Assembly: GCF_002968015.1 (NCBI RefSeq)
Contig: NZ_PUIP01000001.1
Coordinates: forward strand, 558,001 to 622,000
DNA length: 64,000 nt
Reading direction: 5' to 3'
Source of the DNA: Massilia phosphatilytica
GTDB taxonomy: Bacteria; Pseudomonadota; Gammaproteobacteria; Burkholderiales; Burkholderiaceae_D
The notes under the pieces are model-generated. The model ran no database searches. It had not been told where the DNA came from and saw only the letters and a program-made list of their open reading frames with translations. Shown here in pieces: positions 9,335-18,148 of the stretch; position 1 is the first letter of the stretch, and every line of letters starts with the position of its first letter. The position numbers and the translations under genes were made by a program.

Positions 9335-10786
9335 TCAGCGGGCCGCGATGTTGCCGGGGCCGTTCGCGGGTTCCCAGCCGCCCCCGAGCGCCTTGTAGGC
9401 CGCCACGGCCGCCCGTGCGGCATCCGTCTGCGCCTGCGCGCGCGCGTCGGCCGTGCGCAGCAGGGTGTCGTCCGCGCGCAGCACCTCGATCAGGCTGCCC
9501 GCACCGCGCCGGTAGGCTGCGAAGGACGCCGCGCGCGCGCCGGCGAGCGCACCCTCGCCGCGTACGAGGATCGCCGCCTGCTGCGTGCGGTTGGCCAGCG
9601 CCGAGAACGCGTTCTCGACGTCTTCCGTCGCGTGCAGCACGGCGAGGCGGTAGGCCGCCAGCGACTCGGCCTCGCGCCCCTTGGCCTGCGCGATCTGCGC
9701 GTCGATGCGGCCGAAGTCGAACAGGCGCCAGCGCACGCCGAGCAGGGCCGCGCCCTCGTTGGCGTCGGCGCCGAACAGGTGGCCCGCGGACAGCGTCGTC
9801 GCGCTGCCGAGCAGGGCGCCCAGCGACACGTGGGGATAGTATTCCGCCATCGCCGCGCCGATGCGCGCATTGCCCGCGGCCACGCGCCGCTCCGCCGCGA
9901 TCACGTCGGGCCGGCGCTGCAGCAGGTCGGCGGGCGTGCCCATCGCGCCGATGGCAGGCACGGCAGGAATGCCGACCGATGCGCGCAGCTCGTCGCGGTG
10001 CGTGCCGGGCGGCGTGCCGAGCATGACGTCGAGTGCGTTCGACGCCGCATCGACGGCGGCCTGCAACGCGGGCACGGCGGCTTCGGCCTGCGCCAGTTCG
10101 CCTGCCGTCTGGTCCACCTGGTACGCGGGCGCCACGCCTTTGTCGTGCAGCAGCGTCACCTTGGCGAGCAGGTCGCGGCGCGTGGCCGCCTGCTGCCGGG
10201 CGATGTCGAGCCGGGCCTGCAGGCCGCGGATGCCGATGTAGATGTCCGCCGTCTGCGCGGCGACGGCGAGCCGGGCCGCGACGGCATCCGCGCTTGCTGC
10301 CTGGTAGTCGGCGCTTGCCGCCTCGCGGCCGCGGCGCAGGCCGCCGAACACGTCGATCTCCCAGCTGGCGGCGGCGCTCGCGTCATAGGCGTTGCCCCAG
10401 CGTTCGTAGCCCGGCGTGGCGCCGAGCACCCGGCCGAGCGGGGTCTCCACCGACTGGTACGCACGCGCCGCGGACGCATTGGCCGTGGCGGACGGCAGCA
10501 GCGCCGCATCGGCGGCGTGCAGGCCGGCTCTAGCCTGGGCGACGCGCGCCGCGGCCTGCGCGAGGTCCAGGTTGCGTTCCAGCGCCCGTGCGACGTAGCG
10601 CGCCATTTGCGGGTCGCCGAAACCGTCCCACCACGCGGCCAGCCCGGCGGTCGGGCTTTGTACGGCGGGTTGGCCGAGGTAGTGGTCCGGGACGGGCGCG
10701 TCCGGACGCCGGTAGTCGGGGCCGACGGCGCAGCCGGCTGCCGCGACGGCGGCGACAGCGGCCGCGAGCAGGCGAATCGTGGTCAT
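9335..10786 (-). CDS. RND efflux outer-membrane factor lipoprotein (NodT/OprM family)
   Basis: 483 residues. Lipoprotein signal with lipobox AAGC (Cys19), then GPDYRRPDAPVP, the conserved start of mature OprM/NodT proteins. Two repeated coiled-coil OEP halves form the trimeric outer-membrane channel. It is the third component for the adaptor and RND pump encoded at 11.6-15.8 kb, but lies on the opposite strand and shares the TetR-regulator spacer. An operator half a kilobase from the pump's own copy suggests co-regulation of both arms. Confidence 0.9.
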   Translation of the reverse strand: MTTIRLLAAAVAAVAAAGCAVGPDYRRPDAPVPDHYLGQPAVQSPTAGLAAWWDGFGDPQMARYVARALERNLDLAQAAARVAQARAGLHAADAALLPSATANASAARAYQSVETPLGRVLGATPGYERWGNAYDASAAASWEIDVFGGLRRGREAASADYQAASADAVAARLAVAAQTADIYIGIRGLQARLDIARQQAATRRDLLAKVTLLHDKGVAPAYQVDQTAGELAQAEAAVPALQAAVDAASNALDVMLGTPPGTHRDELRASVGIPAVPAIGAMGTPADLLQRRPDVIAAERRVAAGNARIGAAMAEYYPHVSLGALLGSATTLSAGHLFGADANEGAALLGVRWRLFDFGRIDAQIAQAKGREAESLAAYRLAVLHATEDVENAFSALANRTQQAAILVRGEGALAGARAASFAAYRRGAGSLIEVLRADDTLLRTADARAQAQTDAARAAVAAYKALGGGWEPANGPGNIAAR

Positions 10787-10810
10787 GGTGTATCCTCAAG
10801 GTCTGTGACT

Positions 10811-10836
10811 AGTGACTATAATACTTATTGGTCACA
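10811..10836. promoter_or_regulatory. TetR operator, copy 1 (between outer-membrane factor and TetR genes)
   Basis: AGTGAC and GGTCAC arms around a 14-bp AT-rich core. It matches the copy at 11503-11528 in arm sequence and spacing. It sits in the divergent promoter region, so it can control both the outer-membrane factor gene and the regulator. Confidence 0.7.
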
Positions 10837-10874
10837 TTTTGTCAAACGTTTGTTCGACGCGTTAAGCTATCGCC

Positions 10875-11492
10875 ATGAATACGACTACCACTTCTCCAGC
10901 CCCGACCCGGGGACCGTCCGACCACGACGTGCGCACGCAGATCGTCGACGCCGCGCGGGATTACTTCACGCGCTACGGCTACGAAAAGACGACCGTGTCC
11001 GACCTGGCCAAGGCGATCGGCTTTTCGAAGGCCTATATCTACAAGTTTTTCGATTCGAAGCAGGCGATCGGCGAGGTCATCTGTGCCAACCGCCTTGCCG
11101 AAATGATGCACGCCGTCGATGCCGCGGTCGCGGGCGCGACCAGCGCGTCCGACCGGTTCCGCCGCATGTTCCGGGCGTTCGTCGATGCCGGCACGGTGCT
11201 GTTCTTCGAAGACCGCAAGCTGTACGACATCGCCGCGACTGCCTCGGGGGACGCGTGGCCATCGGTGCAGGCGTACGAGCGCTATGTCGAGGAACTCATC
11301 GCGAGGATCGTCCGGGAAGGGCGCGAAGCGGGCGAGTTCGAACGCAAGACGCCGCTGGACGAGACGGCGAACGCGATCTGCCTCGTCATGAAACCGTACA
11401 TCGATCCGCTGCTGCTGCAATACAACCTGGAGGGCGCGCAGGACGCGACCTTGCACCTGTCCAACCTCGTGCTGCGGAGCCTGGCACCGTAA
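10875..11492 (+). CDS. TetR-family repressor of the RND efflux genes
   Basis: 205 residues. A TetR_N helix-turn-helix occupies residues ~16-62 (YFTRYGYEKTTVSDLAKAIG, FSKAYIYKFFDSK), with an all-helical ligand-binding domain after it. It is flanked on both sides by matching palindromes and sits between the efflux channel and the adaptor/pump genes, so it is very likely their repressor and its own. Inducers are probably pump substrates; this is inference. Confidence 0.9.
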   Translation: MNTTTTSPAPTRGPSDHDVRTQIVDAARDYFTRYGYEKTTVSDLAKAIGFSKAYIYKFFDSKQAIGEVICANRLAEMMHAVDAAVAGATSASDRFRRMFRAFVDAGTVLFFEDRKLYDIAATASGDAWPSVQAYERYVEELIARIVREGREAGEFERKTPLDETANAICLVMKPYIDPLLLQYNLEGAQDATLHLSNLVLRSLAP

Positions 11493-11502
11493 AAATTCGT
11501 TT

Positions 11503-11528
11503 AGTGACCATTGACTTATTTGGTCACT
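11503..11528. promoter_or_regulatory. TetR operator, copy 2 (before the adaptor gene)
   Basis: AGTGACC and GGTCACT are perfect 7-bp inverted repeats separated by 12 bases. The site lies 40 bases before the adaptor start and just after the TetR stop codon, where bound repressor would block transcription of the pump genes. Confidence 0.75.
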
Positions 11529-11567
11529 AGTAGAAAAATGGGGGCTTTCTTACCAAAGGGAGCTCCC

Positions 11568-12752
11568 ATGTCCATTCGCTCACGCAGCGCACATGTCCTG
11601 TGTTTGCTGCCGATCGCCCTGGCGGCATGCGGCGACAAGCCCGCCGCCGACGCGCGCACGGCGGCGCCCCTGGTCGAGACCATACTCGTCCAGGGCGCAC
11701 AGGCCACCGCCCGTTCATTCACCGGCACCGTCGGCGCACGGGTCCAGAGCGACCTGGGCTTCCGTGTGCCGGGCAAGGTCGTGCGCCGCCTCGTCGACGT
11801 CGGCCAGACCGTCCGCCAGGGCCAGCCCCTGATGCGTATCGATCCCGTCGACCTCGGCCTGCAGGCGCGAGCGCAGGCCGAGGCCGTGACGGCCGCCCGC
11901 GCCCGCGCGCGCCAGGCGGGTGACGACGAAGCCCGCTACCGCGACCTCGTGGCGGAGGGCGCCGTGTCGGCCTCCGCGTACGAGCAGCTCAAGGCAGCGG
12001 CCGATTCGGCCCGGGCCCAGTTGAGCGCGGCCGAGGCGCAGTACGACGTCGCCCGCAACGCGGCCGGCTACGCGGTGCTCGTGGCGGACGCGGACGGCGT
12101 CGTCGTCGACACGCTGGCGGAACCGGGGCAGGTCGTCGCTGCCGGCCAGCCCGTCGTGCGCCTCGCGCACGCGGGACCGCGCGAGGCGGTCGTCCAGTTG
12201 CCCGAGACGATGCGTCCGCCGCTCGGATCGCAGGCACAGGCCACGCTGTATGGCGGACAGGCCGCGGGCGTGGCGCGTTTGCGCCAGCTCGCGGACGCCG
12301 CCGACCGCGTCACCCGCACGTACGAGGCGAAATATGTCCTCGACGGGCCCCTGGCCAACGCCCCGCTCGGCGCCACCGTCACGCTGCGGCTGGACGGCGA
12401 GAGCCAGGCCGGCGCGCTGCAGGTGCCGGCCGCGGCGGTCCTCGACGCCGGCAAGGGCAGCGGCGTCTGGACCGTGGCGGGCGATCCGGCCAGGGTGACG
12501 TGGCGCCGCGTCGACGTGCTTGCGGTCGGCGACGACACGGTGCGCGTGACGGGCCGGTTGCAGCCCGGCGAGCGCGTGGTCGCCCTGGGTGCCCACCTGC
12601 TGCACGAAGGCGACACCGTGCGCGTCGACCGCGTCCCGGGCCGGCTTGCCGCCGCAGCGACGTCGCACACCGCGCCGCTGACCATGCCGCGCGCTACGCC
12701 GCCGGCCGCAGCGCACACCGCAGCGCACACTGCGCCGGGAGCCGCGCGATGA
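11568..12752 (+). CDS. RND efflux periplasmic adaptor (membrane-fusion) lipoprotein
   Basis: 394 residues, starting at the ATG after AAAGGGAG. Lipobox LAAC (Cys21) anchors it to the inner membrane. A biotinyl-lipoyl half-motif (GFRVPGKVVRRLVDVGQTVRQGQPLMRID), an alpha-helical hairpin, the second lipoyl half (DGVVVDTLAEPGQVV) and beta-barrel regions follow in the usual MFP order. It links the RND pump to the outer-membrane channel. The C-terminus has an unusual Ala/Thr/His-rich tail (repeated AHTA). It overlaps the pump gene by ATGA. Confidence 0.9.
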   Translation: MSIRSRSAHVLCLLPIALAACGDKPAADARTAAPLVETILVQGAQATARSFTGTVGARVQSDLGFRVPGKVVRRLVDVGQTVRQGQPLMRIDPVDLGLQARAQAEAVTAARARARQAGDDEARYRDLVAEGAVSASAYEQLKAAADSARAQLSAAEAQYDVARNAAGYAVLVADADGVVVDTLAEPGQVVAAGQPVVRLAHAGPREAVVQLPETMRPPLGSQAQATLYGGQAAGVARLRQLADAADRVTRTYEAKYVLDGPLANAPLGATVTLRLDGESQAGALQVPAAAVLDAGKGSGVWTVAGDPARVTWRRVDVLAVGDDTVRVTGRLQPGERVVALGAHLLHEGDTVRVDRVPGRLAAAATSHTAPLTMPRATPPAAAHTAAHTAPGAAR

Positions 12753-15700
12753 GCCGCTTCAACCTGTCCGCACTGGCCGTGCGCGAACGGTCCGTCACGC
12801 TGTTCCTCATCCTGCTCGTCTCGCTGGCGGGCGTGCTGGCTTTCCTGAAGCTGGGCCGTGCGGAAGATCCGCCGTTCACCGTGAAGCAGCTGACGGTGAT
12901 CACCGCCTGGCCCGGCGCCACCGCCCGCGAGATGCAGGACCAGGTGGCGGAACCGCTCGAAAAGCGCATGCAGGAACTGCGCTACTACGACCGCGCGGAG
13001 ACCTACACCCGTCCCGGCCTCGCGTTCACGACGGTCACGCTGCTGGACAGCACGCCGCCCGCCGACGTGCCCGACCAGTTCTACCAGGCGCGCAAGAAGC
13101 TGCAGGACGCGCAGGCGTCGTTGCCCGGCGGCGTCATCGGCCCGATGGTCAACGATGAATTCGCCGATGTCACGTTCGCCCTGTATGCCCTGAAGGCCCG
13201 CGGCAAGCCGGCCCGCCTGCTCGTGCGCGATGCCGAAACCCTGCGCCAGCGCCTGCTGCACGTGGCCGGCGTCAAGAAGGTCAACATCATCGGCGAGCAG
13301 GCCGAGCGCATCTTCGTGTCGTTCTCGCACGACCGCCTCGCCACGCTCGGCATCGCGCCGCAAGACATCTTCGCGGCACTGAACGCGAGCAACGTCCTGA
13401 CACCGGCCGGGTCGATCGATACGAAGGGCGCGCAGGTGTTCGTCCGTCTCGACGGCGCCTACGACGAGCTGCAGAAAATCCGCGACACGCCCGTCGTCAG
13501 CCAGGGCCGGACGTTGAAGCTGTCCGACATCGCGACGGTGGAACGGGGCTACGAAGACCCGGCAACCTTCCTCATCCGGAACAACGGCGAAGCGGCGCTG
13601 CTGCTGGGCGTCGTGATGCGCGACGGCTGGAACGGTCTCGACCTGGGCAAGGCGCTGGATGCCGAGGTCTCGTCCATCAACAAGGACGTCCCGCTGGGCA
13701 TGAGCCTCACCAAAGTGACCGACCAGGCCGTGAACATCAGCGGTGCCGTCGATGAATTCATGGTCAAGTTCTTCGTCGCGCTCCTTGTCGTGATGGTTGT
13801 CTGTTTCCTCAGCATGGGCTGGCGCGTGGGACTCGTCGTCGCCACGGCCGTGCCGCTGACCCTGGCCGCCGTCTTCGTCGTGATGGCCGCGACGGGCAAG
13901 AACTTCGACCGCATCACCCTCGGCTCCCTGATCCTCGCGCTCGGCCTGCTCGTCGACGACGCCATCATCGCCATCGAAATGATGGTCGTGAAGATGGAAG
14001 AGGGCTACGACCGCGTGCAGGCGTCCGCGTACGCCTGGAGCCATACGGCGGCGCCCATGCTGTCCGGCACGCTGATCACGGCCATCGGCTTCATGCCGAA
14101 TGGCTTCGCGAAATCGACGGCCGGCGAATACACGAGCAACATGTTCTGGATCGTGGGCATCGCCCTCGTCACGTCGTGGATCGTCGCCGTCGTGTTCACA
14201 CCCTACCTGGGCGTCAAACTCCTGCCGGCGATTCCGAAGGTCGAAGGCGGGCATCACGCTATCTATGACACGCCGAACTACAACCGGTTCCGGCGGCTGC
14301 TGGGGACGGTGATCCGGCGCAAATGGCTCGTCGCGCTGATCGTCGTCGGCACGTTCGTGCTGGCCGGCGCCGGCATGGCCCTCGTCAAGAAGCAGTTCTT
14401 CCCGACGTCCGACCGCCCGGAAGTGCTGGTGGAAGTGCAGATGCCCTACGGGACGGCGATCGGGCAGACGTCCGCCGCCGCGGCGAAGGTCGAGGCGTGG
14501 CTCGCGCAGCAGAAGGAAGCGCGCACCGTCACCGCGTACGTCGGCCAGGGTGCGCCACGCTTCTACCTGGCGATGGCGCCCGAGCTGCCCGACCCGTCGT
14601 TCGCGAAGATCGTGATCCGCACCGACAACGAAGAAGAACGCGAGGCGCTCAAGCTGCGCCTGCGGGCCGCGGTCGCCGCCGGCCTGGCGCCGGAAGCCCG
14701 GGTGCGCGTCACGCAGCTCGTGTTCGGCCCGTACTCGCCTTACCCGGTCGCATTCCGCCTGTCCGGTCCGGACCCGGACACGCTGCGCGCCAGCGCCGCG
14801 AAGGTGGAGGCTGTCCTGCGCGGCAGCCCGCAGATGCGCACCGTGAACACCGACTGGGGTACGCGCGTGCCGACCCTGCATTTCACCTTGGACCAGGACC
14901 GGTTGCAGGCCGTCGGCCTGACGTCGGCCGGCGTGGCCCGGCAACTGAACTTTTTGTTGAGCGGCGTGCCCGTCACGGCGGTGCGCGAGGATATCCGCTC
15001 GGTGCAGGTGGTCGCCCGCGCGGCCGGCGACGTGCGCCTGGATCCGGCGCGGATCGGCGCCTTCACGCTCGTCGGTGCAGCCGGGCAGCGCATCCCGTTG
15101 TCCCAGGTCGGCACGGTCGAGGTCCGTCCCGAGGAACCGGTGCTGCGCCGGCGCGACCGCGTGCCGACCATTACCATCCGCGGCGACATCGCGGAAGGGC
15201 TGCAGCCGCCGGACGTGTCGCTGGCCATGCAGCAGGCGCTGCAACCCGTCGTCGCGGCGCTGCCGTCCGGGTACAAGCTGACGATGGCCGGGTCGATCGA
15301 GGAAGCCGGCAAGGCGAATGCCGCGCTGTTGCCGCTGTTCCCCGTCATGCTCGCGTTCACCCTCTTGATCATCATGTTCCAGGTGCGCTCGATCGCGTCG
15401 ATGGTGATGGTCTTCCTGACCAGCCCGCTGGGCCTGATCGGCGTCGTACCGACCTTGATCCTGTTCCGCCAGCCGTTCGGCATCAATGCACTCGTGGGCC
15501 TGGTCGCGCTGTCCGGCATCCTGATGCGCAATACGCTGATCCTGATCGGGCAGATCGACCATAACCGCAAGGAAGGCCTGGCACCGTTCGACGCCGTCGT
15601 CGAGGCGACCGTGCAGCGGGCGCGGCCCGTCATCCTGACGGCGATGGCGGCGATGCTGGCCTTTATCCCGCTCACGCACTCCGTGTTCTGGGGCACGCTC

Positions 15701-15838
15701 GCGTACACGCTGATCGGCGGTACGTTCGCGGGCACGGTCATGACGCTCGTGTTCCTGCCCGCGATGTACGCGATCTGGTTCCGGATCGCCCCGGCCGCCG
15801 CGCCGGCGCCGGTACGGGCCGAGGCAGCGCCGGCCTGA
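12749..15838 (+). CDS. RND-family multidrug efflux permease (AcrB/TriC type)
   Basis: 1029 residues, the usual HAE1-RND size. The ATG overlaps the adaptor stop; the N-terminus MSRFNLSALAVRERSVTLFL leads into TM1. Two large periplasmic porter loops flank twelve TM segments. The TM4 proton-relay Asp pair is present (D403-D404 in LLVDDAIIAIEMM), as is the PMLSGTLITAIGF segment. It pumps drugs or other toxic compounds out through the adaptor and outer-membrane factor using proton motive force. Sequence alone does not give the substrate. A strong hairpin terminator follows. Confidence 0.93.
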   Translation: MSRFNLSALAVRERSVTLFLILLVSLAGVLAFLKLGRAEDPPFTVKQLTVITAWPGATAREMQDQVAEPLEKRMQELRYYDRAETYTRPGLAFTTVTLLDSTPPADVPDQFYQARKKLQDAQASLPGGVIGPMVNDEFADVTFALYALKARGKPARLLVRDAETLRQRLLHVAGVKKVNIIGEQAERIFVSFSHDRLATLGIAPQDIFAALNASNVLTPAGSIDTKGAQVFVRLDGAYDELQKIRDTPVVSQGRTLKLSDIATVERGYEDPATFLIRNNGEAALLLGVVMRDGWNGLDLGKALDAEVSSINKDVPLGMSLTKVTDQAVNISGAVDEFMVKFFVALLVVMVVCFLSMGWRVGLVVATAVPLTLAAVFVVMAATGKNFDRITLGSLILALGLLVDDAIIAIEMMVVKMEEGYDRVQASAYAWSHTAAPMLSGTLITAIGFMPNGFAKSTAGEYTSNMFWIVGIALVTSWIVAVVFTPYLGVKLLPAIPKVEGGHHAIYDTPNYNRFRRLLGTVIRRKWLVALIVVGTFVLAGAGMALVKKQFFPTSDRPEVLVEVQMPYGTAIGQTSAAAAKVEAWLAQQKEARTVTAYVGQGAPRFYLAMAPELPDPSFAKIVIRTDNEEEREALKLRLRAAVAAGLAPEARVRVTQLVFGPYSPYPVAFRLSGPDPDTLRASAAKVEAVLRGSPQMRTVNTDWGTRVPTLHFTLDQDRLQAVGLTSAGVARQLNFLLSGVPVTAVREDIRSVQVVARAAGDVRLDPARIGAFTLVGAAGQRIPLSQVGTVEVRPEEPVLRRRDRVPTITIRGDIAEGLQPPDVSLAMQQALQPVVAALPSGYKLTMAGSIEEAGKANAALLPLFPVMLAFTLLIIMFQVRSIASMVMVFLTSPLGLIGVVPTLILFRQPFGINALVGLVALSGILMRNTLILIGQIDHNRKEGLAPFDAVVEATVQRARPVILTAMAAMLAFIPLTHSVFWGTLAYTLIGGTFAGTVMTLVFLPAMYAIWFRIAPAAAPAPVRAEAAPA

Positions 15839-15851
15839 GGACGCAATAAAA

Positions 15852-15884
15852 AGCCCGGGCGGGCCTTGCGGCACCGCCCGGGCT
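15852..15884. terminator. Bidirectional rho-independent terminator
   Basis: AGCCCGGGCGG pairs perfectly with CCGCCCGGGCT (11-bp stem, 11-base loop), flanked by an A-run on the left. It lies between the convergent RND permease and isocitrate lyase genes; the A-run gives a U-tract to the minus-strand transcript. Confidence 0.85.
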
Positions 15885-15905
15885 GTCTTCAGCGCCTGAC
15901 TGGAA

Positions 15906-17486
15906 TCAGAACTGGTTCATCGTATTGTGCTTGCCACCGGCCTTCAGCGCCGCTTCGCCGCTGAAGTATTCCTTGTGGTCGTCGCCGATGTCCGAGCCGG
16001 ACATGTTCTGGTGCTTGACGCAGGCGATGCCCTGGCGGATCTCCTTGCGCTGCACGCCGGCCACGTAGCCCAGCATGCCCTGGTTGCCGAAGTAGTCCTT
16101 GGCCAGGTTGTCCGTGGACAGGGCGGCCGTGTGGTACGTCGGCAGCGTGATCAGGTGGTGGAAGATGCCCGCTTCGCGCGCCGCGTCGGCCTGGAACGTG
16201 CGGATGCGTTCGTCGGCGACCTTCGCCAGGATCGAGTCGTCGTACTCGGCGCTCATCAGGTGCGCGCGATCGTAGGCCGAGACGTCCTCGCCGCGGGACT
16301 TCATGCCGTCGTACACCTGCTGGCGGAAGTTCAGGGTCCAGTTGAACGACGGGCTGTTGTTGTACACGAGCTTCGCGTTCGGGATGACCTTGCGGATTTC
16401 CCTCACCATGCCGCCGATCTGGCCGATGTGCGGTTTCTCGGTCTCGATCCACAGCAGGTCGGCGCCGTTCTGCAGCGACGTGATGCAGTCGAGGACGCAG
16501 CGCGCTTCGCCCGTGCCTTCGCGGAACTGGAACAGGTTGCTCGCCAGGCGCTTCGGACGCAGCAGCTTGCCGCCGCGCTGGATCACGACGTCGCCGTTCT
16601 TCAGTTCAGCGGCCGCGATCTCTTCCACGTCGAGGAAGCTGTTGTACTGGTCGCCCAGGTCGCCCGGTTCGTGGGTGACGGCGATCTGCTTGGTCAGGCC
16701 GGCGCCCAGCGAGTCGGTACGGGCGACGATGACACCGTCGTCCACGCCCAGTTCGAGGAAGGCGTAGCGCACGGCGCGGATCTTGGCCAGGAAGTCCTCG
16801 TGCGGGACCGTGACCTTGCCGTCCTGGTGGCCGCACTGCTTTTCGTCCGACACCTGGTTCTCCAGCTGGATACAGCAGGCGCCCGCTTCGATCATCTGCT
16901 TGGCCAGCAGGTACGTCGCTTCCGCGTTGCCGAAGCCGGCGTCGATGTCGGCGATGATGGGCACGACGTGCGTGACGAAGTTGTCGATCTTGTCCTGGAC
17001 AGCCGCCTTGGCGGCGCCTTCGGCGTCGTCGAGCTGGCGGAACAGGCCGCCCAGTTCACGGGCGTCGGCCTGGCGCAGGAACGTGTACAGCTCCTTGATC
17101 AGGGCGGGGACGGCCGTCTTTTCGTGCATCGACTGGTCCGGCAGCGGGCCGAATTCCGAGCGCAGGGCGGCGATCATCCAGCCCGACAGGTAGAGGTAGC
17201 GGCGGTCGGTGTTGTTGAAATGCTTCTTGATCGAGATCAGCTTCTGCTGGCCAATGAAACCGTGCCAGCAGCCCAGCGACTGCGTGTACTTGGACGGATC
17301 GGCATCGTAGTTCGCCATGTCGCGGCGCATGATCGCGGCCGTGTAGCGGGCGATGTCGAGGCCGGTCTTGAAGCGGTTCTGCGCACGCATGCGGGCCGCG
17401 GATTCGGGATTGATGGCGTCCCAGCCGCTGCCGTAACGCTGCTTGAGGGTGGCGATGGCCTGGATATCGTTTTGGTACTCGGACAT
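15906..17486 (-). CDS. aceA: Isocitrate lyase
   Basis: 526 residues from MSEYQNDIQAIATLKQRYG, with GGAG just before the ATG; an in-frame ATG further upstream (17528) lacks such a site. The length fits the long Pseudomonas-type isocitrate lyases rather than the ~430-residue E. coli form. The active-site loop is KQCGH (catalytic Cys near residue 218), and Mg-binding acidic motifs precede it (PIIADIDAGFGN). It cleaves isocitrate to glyoxylate and succinate, the first glyoxylate-shunt step for growth on acetate or fatty acids. No malate synthase lies next to it. Three palindromes upstream suggest dedicated regulation. Confidence 0.95.
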   Translation of the reverse strand: MSEYQNDIQAIATLKQRYGSGWDAINPESAARMRAQNRFKTGLDIARYTAAIMRRDMANYDADPSKYTQSLGCWHGFIGQQKLISIKKHFNNTDRRYLYLSGWMIAALRSEFGPLPDQSMHEKTAVPALIKELYTFLRQADARELGGLFRQLDDAEGAAKAAVQDKIDNFVTHVVPIIADIDAGFGNAEATYLLAKQMIEAGACCIQLENQVSDEKQCGHQDGKVTVPHEDFLAKIRAVRYAFLELGVDDGVIVARTDSLGAGLTKQIAVTHEPGDLGDQYNSFLDVEEIAAAELKNGDVVIQRGGKLLRPKRLASNLFQFREGTGEARCVLDCITSLQNGADLLWIETEKPHIGQIGGMVREIRKVIPNAKLVYNNSPSFNWTLNFRQQVYDGMKSRGEDVSAYDRAHLMSAEYDDSILAKVADERIRTFQADAAREAGIFHHLITLPTYHTAALSTDNLAKDYFGNQGMLGYVAGVQRKEIRQGIACVKHQNMSGSDIGDDHKEYFSGEAALKAGGKHNTMNQF

Positions 17487-17564
17487 GTCGAACTCCATGA
17501 AAAGTGAATCGAAAGTGGTGAAGCGCATGAGTTCATCATAAGAGATCCGGGTCCCTAAATCTTC

Positions 17565-17580
17565 TGTCTTATATAAGACA
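17565..17580. promoter_or_regulatory. Perfect 16-bp palindrome upstream of aceA
   Basis: TGTCTTATATAAGACA is perfectly symmetric and begins 79 bases upstream of the aceA start, in an AT-rich stretch where the promoter should lie. The form suits a dimeric GntR-like or other repressor; the protein is not identifiable here. Confidence 0.6.
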
Positions 17581-17626
17581 TAGAACTAAAATTAAAACGA
17601 TTATATTCAATGAGTTACAGGACGCA

Positions 17627-17704
17627 TTCCGCAATGCGGCAAATAGTTTTGTGGAATGGAATATCATCGCACTTGTTGAAAGCCCGTTATTCCACATCGT
17701 GGAA
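17627..17704. promoter_or_regulatory. Pair of IclR-type palindromes upstream of aceA
   Basis: TTCCGCAATGCGGCA (17627-17641, one mismatch from symmetric) and TTCCACATCGTGGAA (17690-17704, perfect) share the TTCCRC-N3-GYGGAA pattern used by several IclR-family regulators. A loose half site GTGGAA lies between them at about 17651. IclR proteins control glyoxylate-shunt genes in other bacteria; here the link is inference. Confidence 0.5.
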
Positions 17705-17733
17705 CGCTGTTCAGCCGAGTGAAAAATTGCAGA

Positions 17734-17963
17734 AATTCGGGGTCAGAGCACGTTTCGGCTTCAAATTGGGGTCAGAGCATATTTCGGATCAATTTCTGCG
17801 TGAACCGCGGAGAGACGCCATTAGAGCGGGCACCGCGCTGCGTCAACGTAGCGACACATAGAGGAGCACAGCGCACAACTTGCCGATTAAGTTGCCGCGA
17901 GAACCCTGCACTTAAATGTGCTTTGACCCCGAATTCGTCTTGAAATGTGCTCTGACCCCGAAT
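17734..17963. repeat. Inverted-repeat element with four GGGGTCAGAGCA copies
   Basis: Two copies of a ~22-bp unit point right (17734-17758 and 17763-17787) and two point left (17914-17936 and 17942-17963). The outermost pair match at 21 of 22 bases. About 126 bases lie between the inner copies, with no convincing ORF. It looks like a non-autonomous, MITE/REP-like element. No transposase is present. It fills most of the 660-bp gene-free stretch between aceA and the DUF3604 gene. Confidence 0.65.
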
Positions 17964-18003
17964 CTCGGAAATGGCAGACGTCTGGAGCAGGAAGCGGGGC
18001 GGC

Positions 18004-18032
18004 AAAAAAAAAGCCCGCTGTTTGGCGGGCTT
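18004..18032 (-). terminator. Rho-independent terminator of the DUF3604/ABC operon
   Basis: On the minus strand AAGCCCGC pairs with GCGGGCTT around a 6-base loop, followed by a run of at least seven U residues. It lies about 115 bases after the DUF3604 stop codon. Confidence 0.85.
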
Positions 18033-18148
18033 GAATCTATTTTCTTGGAGGAAGATAGAGGAGACAGGAAGCATGATGCTGCATCGCACAAGAACCGTCC
18101 AATGATGTTTCGTGATGAGCGTCATTCGCCAGGGGCATGACGCAGGGT

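Noticed and set aside
12068..15874. A minus-strand open frame of over 1200 codons opposite the RND pump genes
   Set aside because: It mirrors the codon use of the adaptor and RND genes, shows no motifs or ribosome site, and the plus-strand genes are unambiguous.
17610..17861. A plus-strand frame of 83 codons upstream of the inverted-repeat element
   Set aside because: It runs through two repeat units and two operator-like palindromes, has no ribosome site and resembles no family.
17734..17963. CRISPR array
   Set aside because: The four repeat copies face in two directions with unequal spacing and there are no cas genes.
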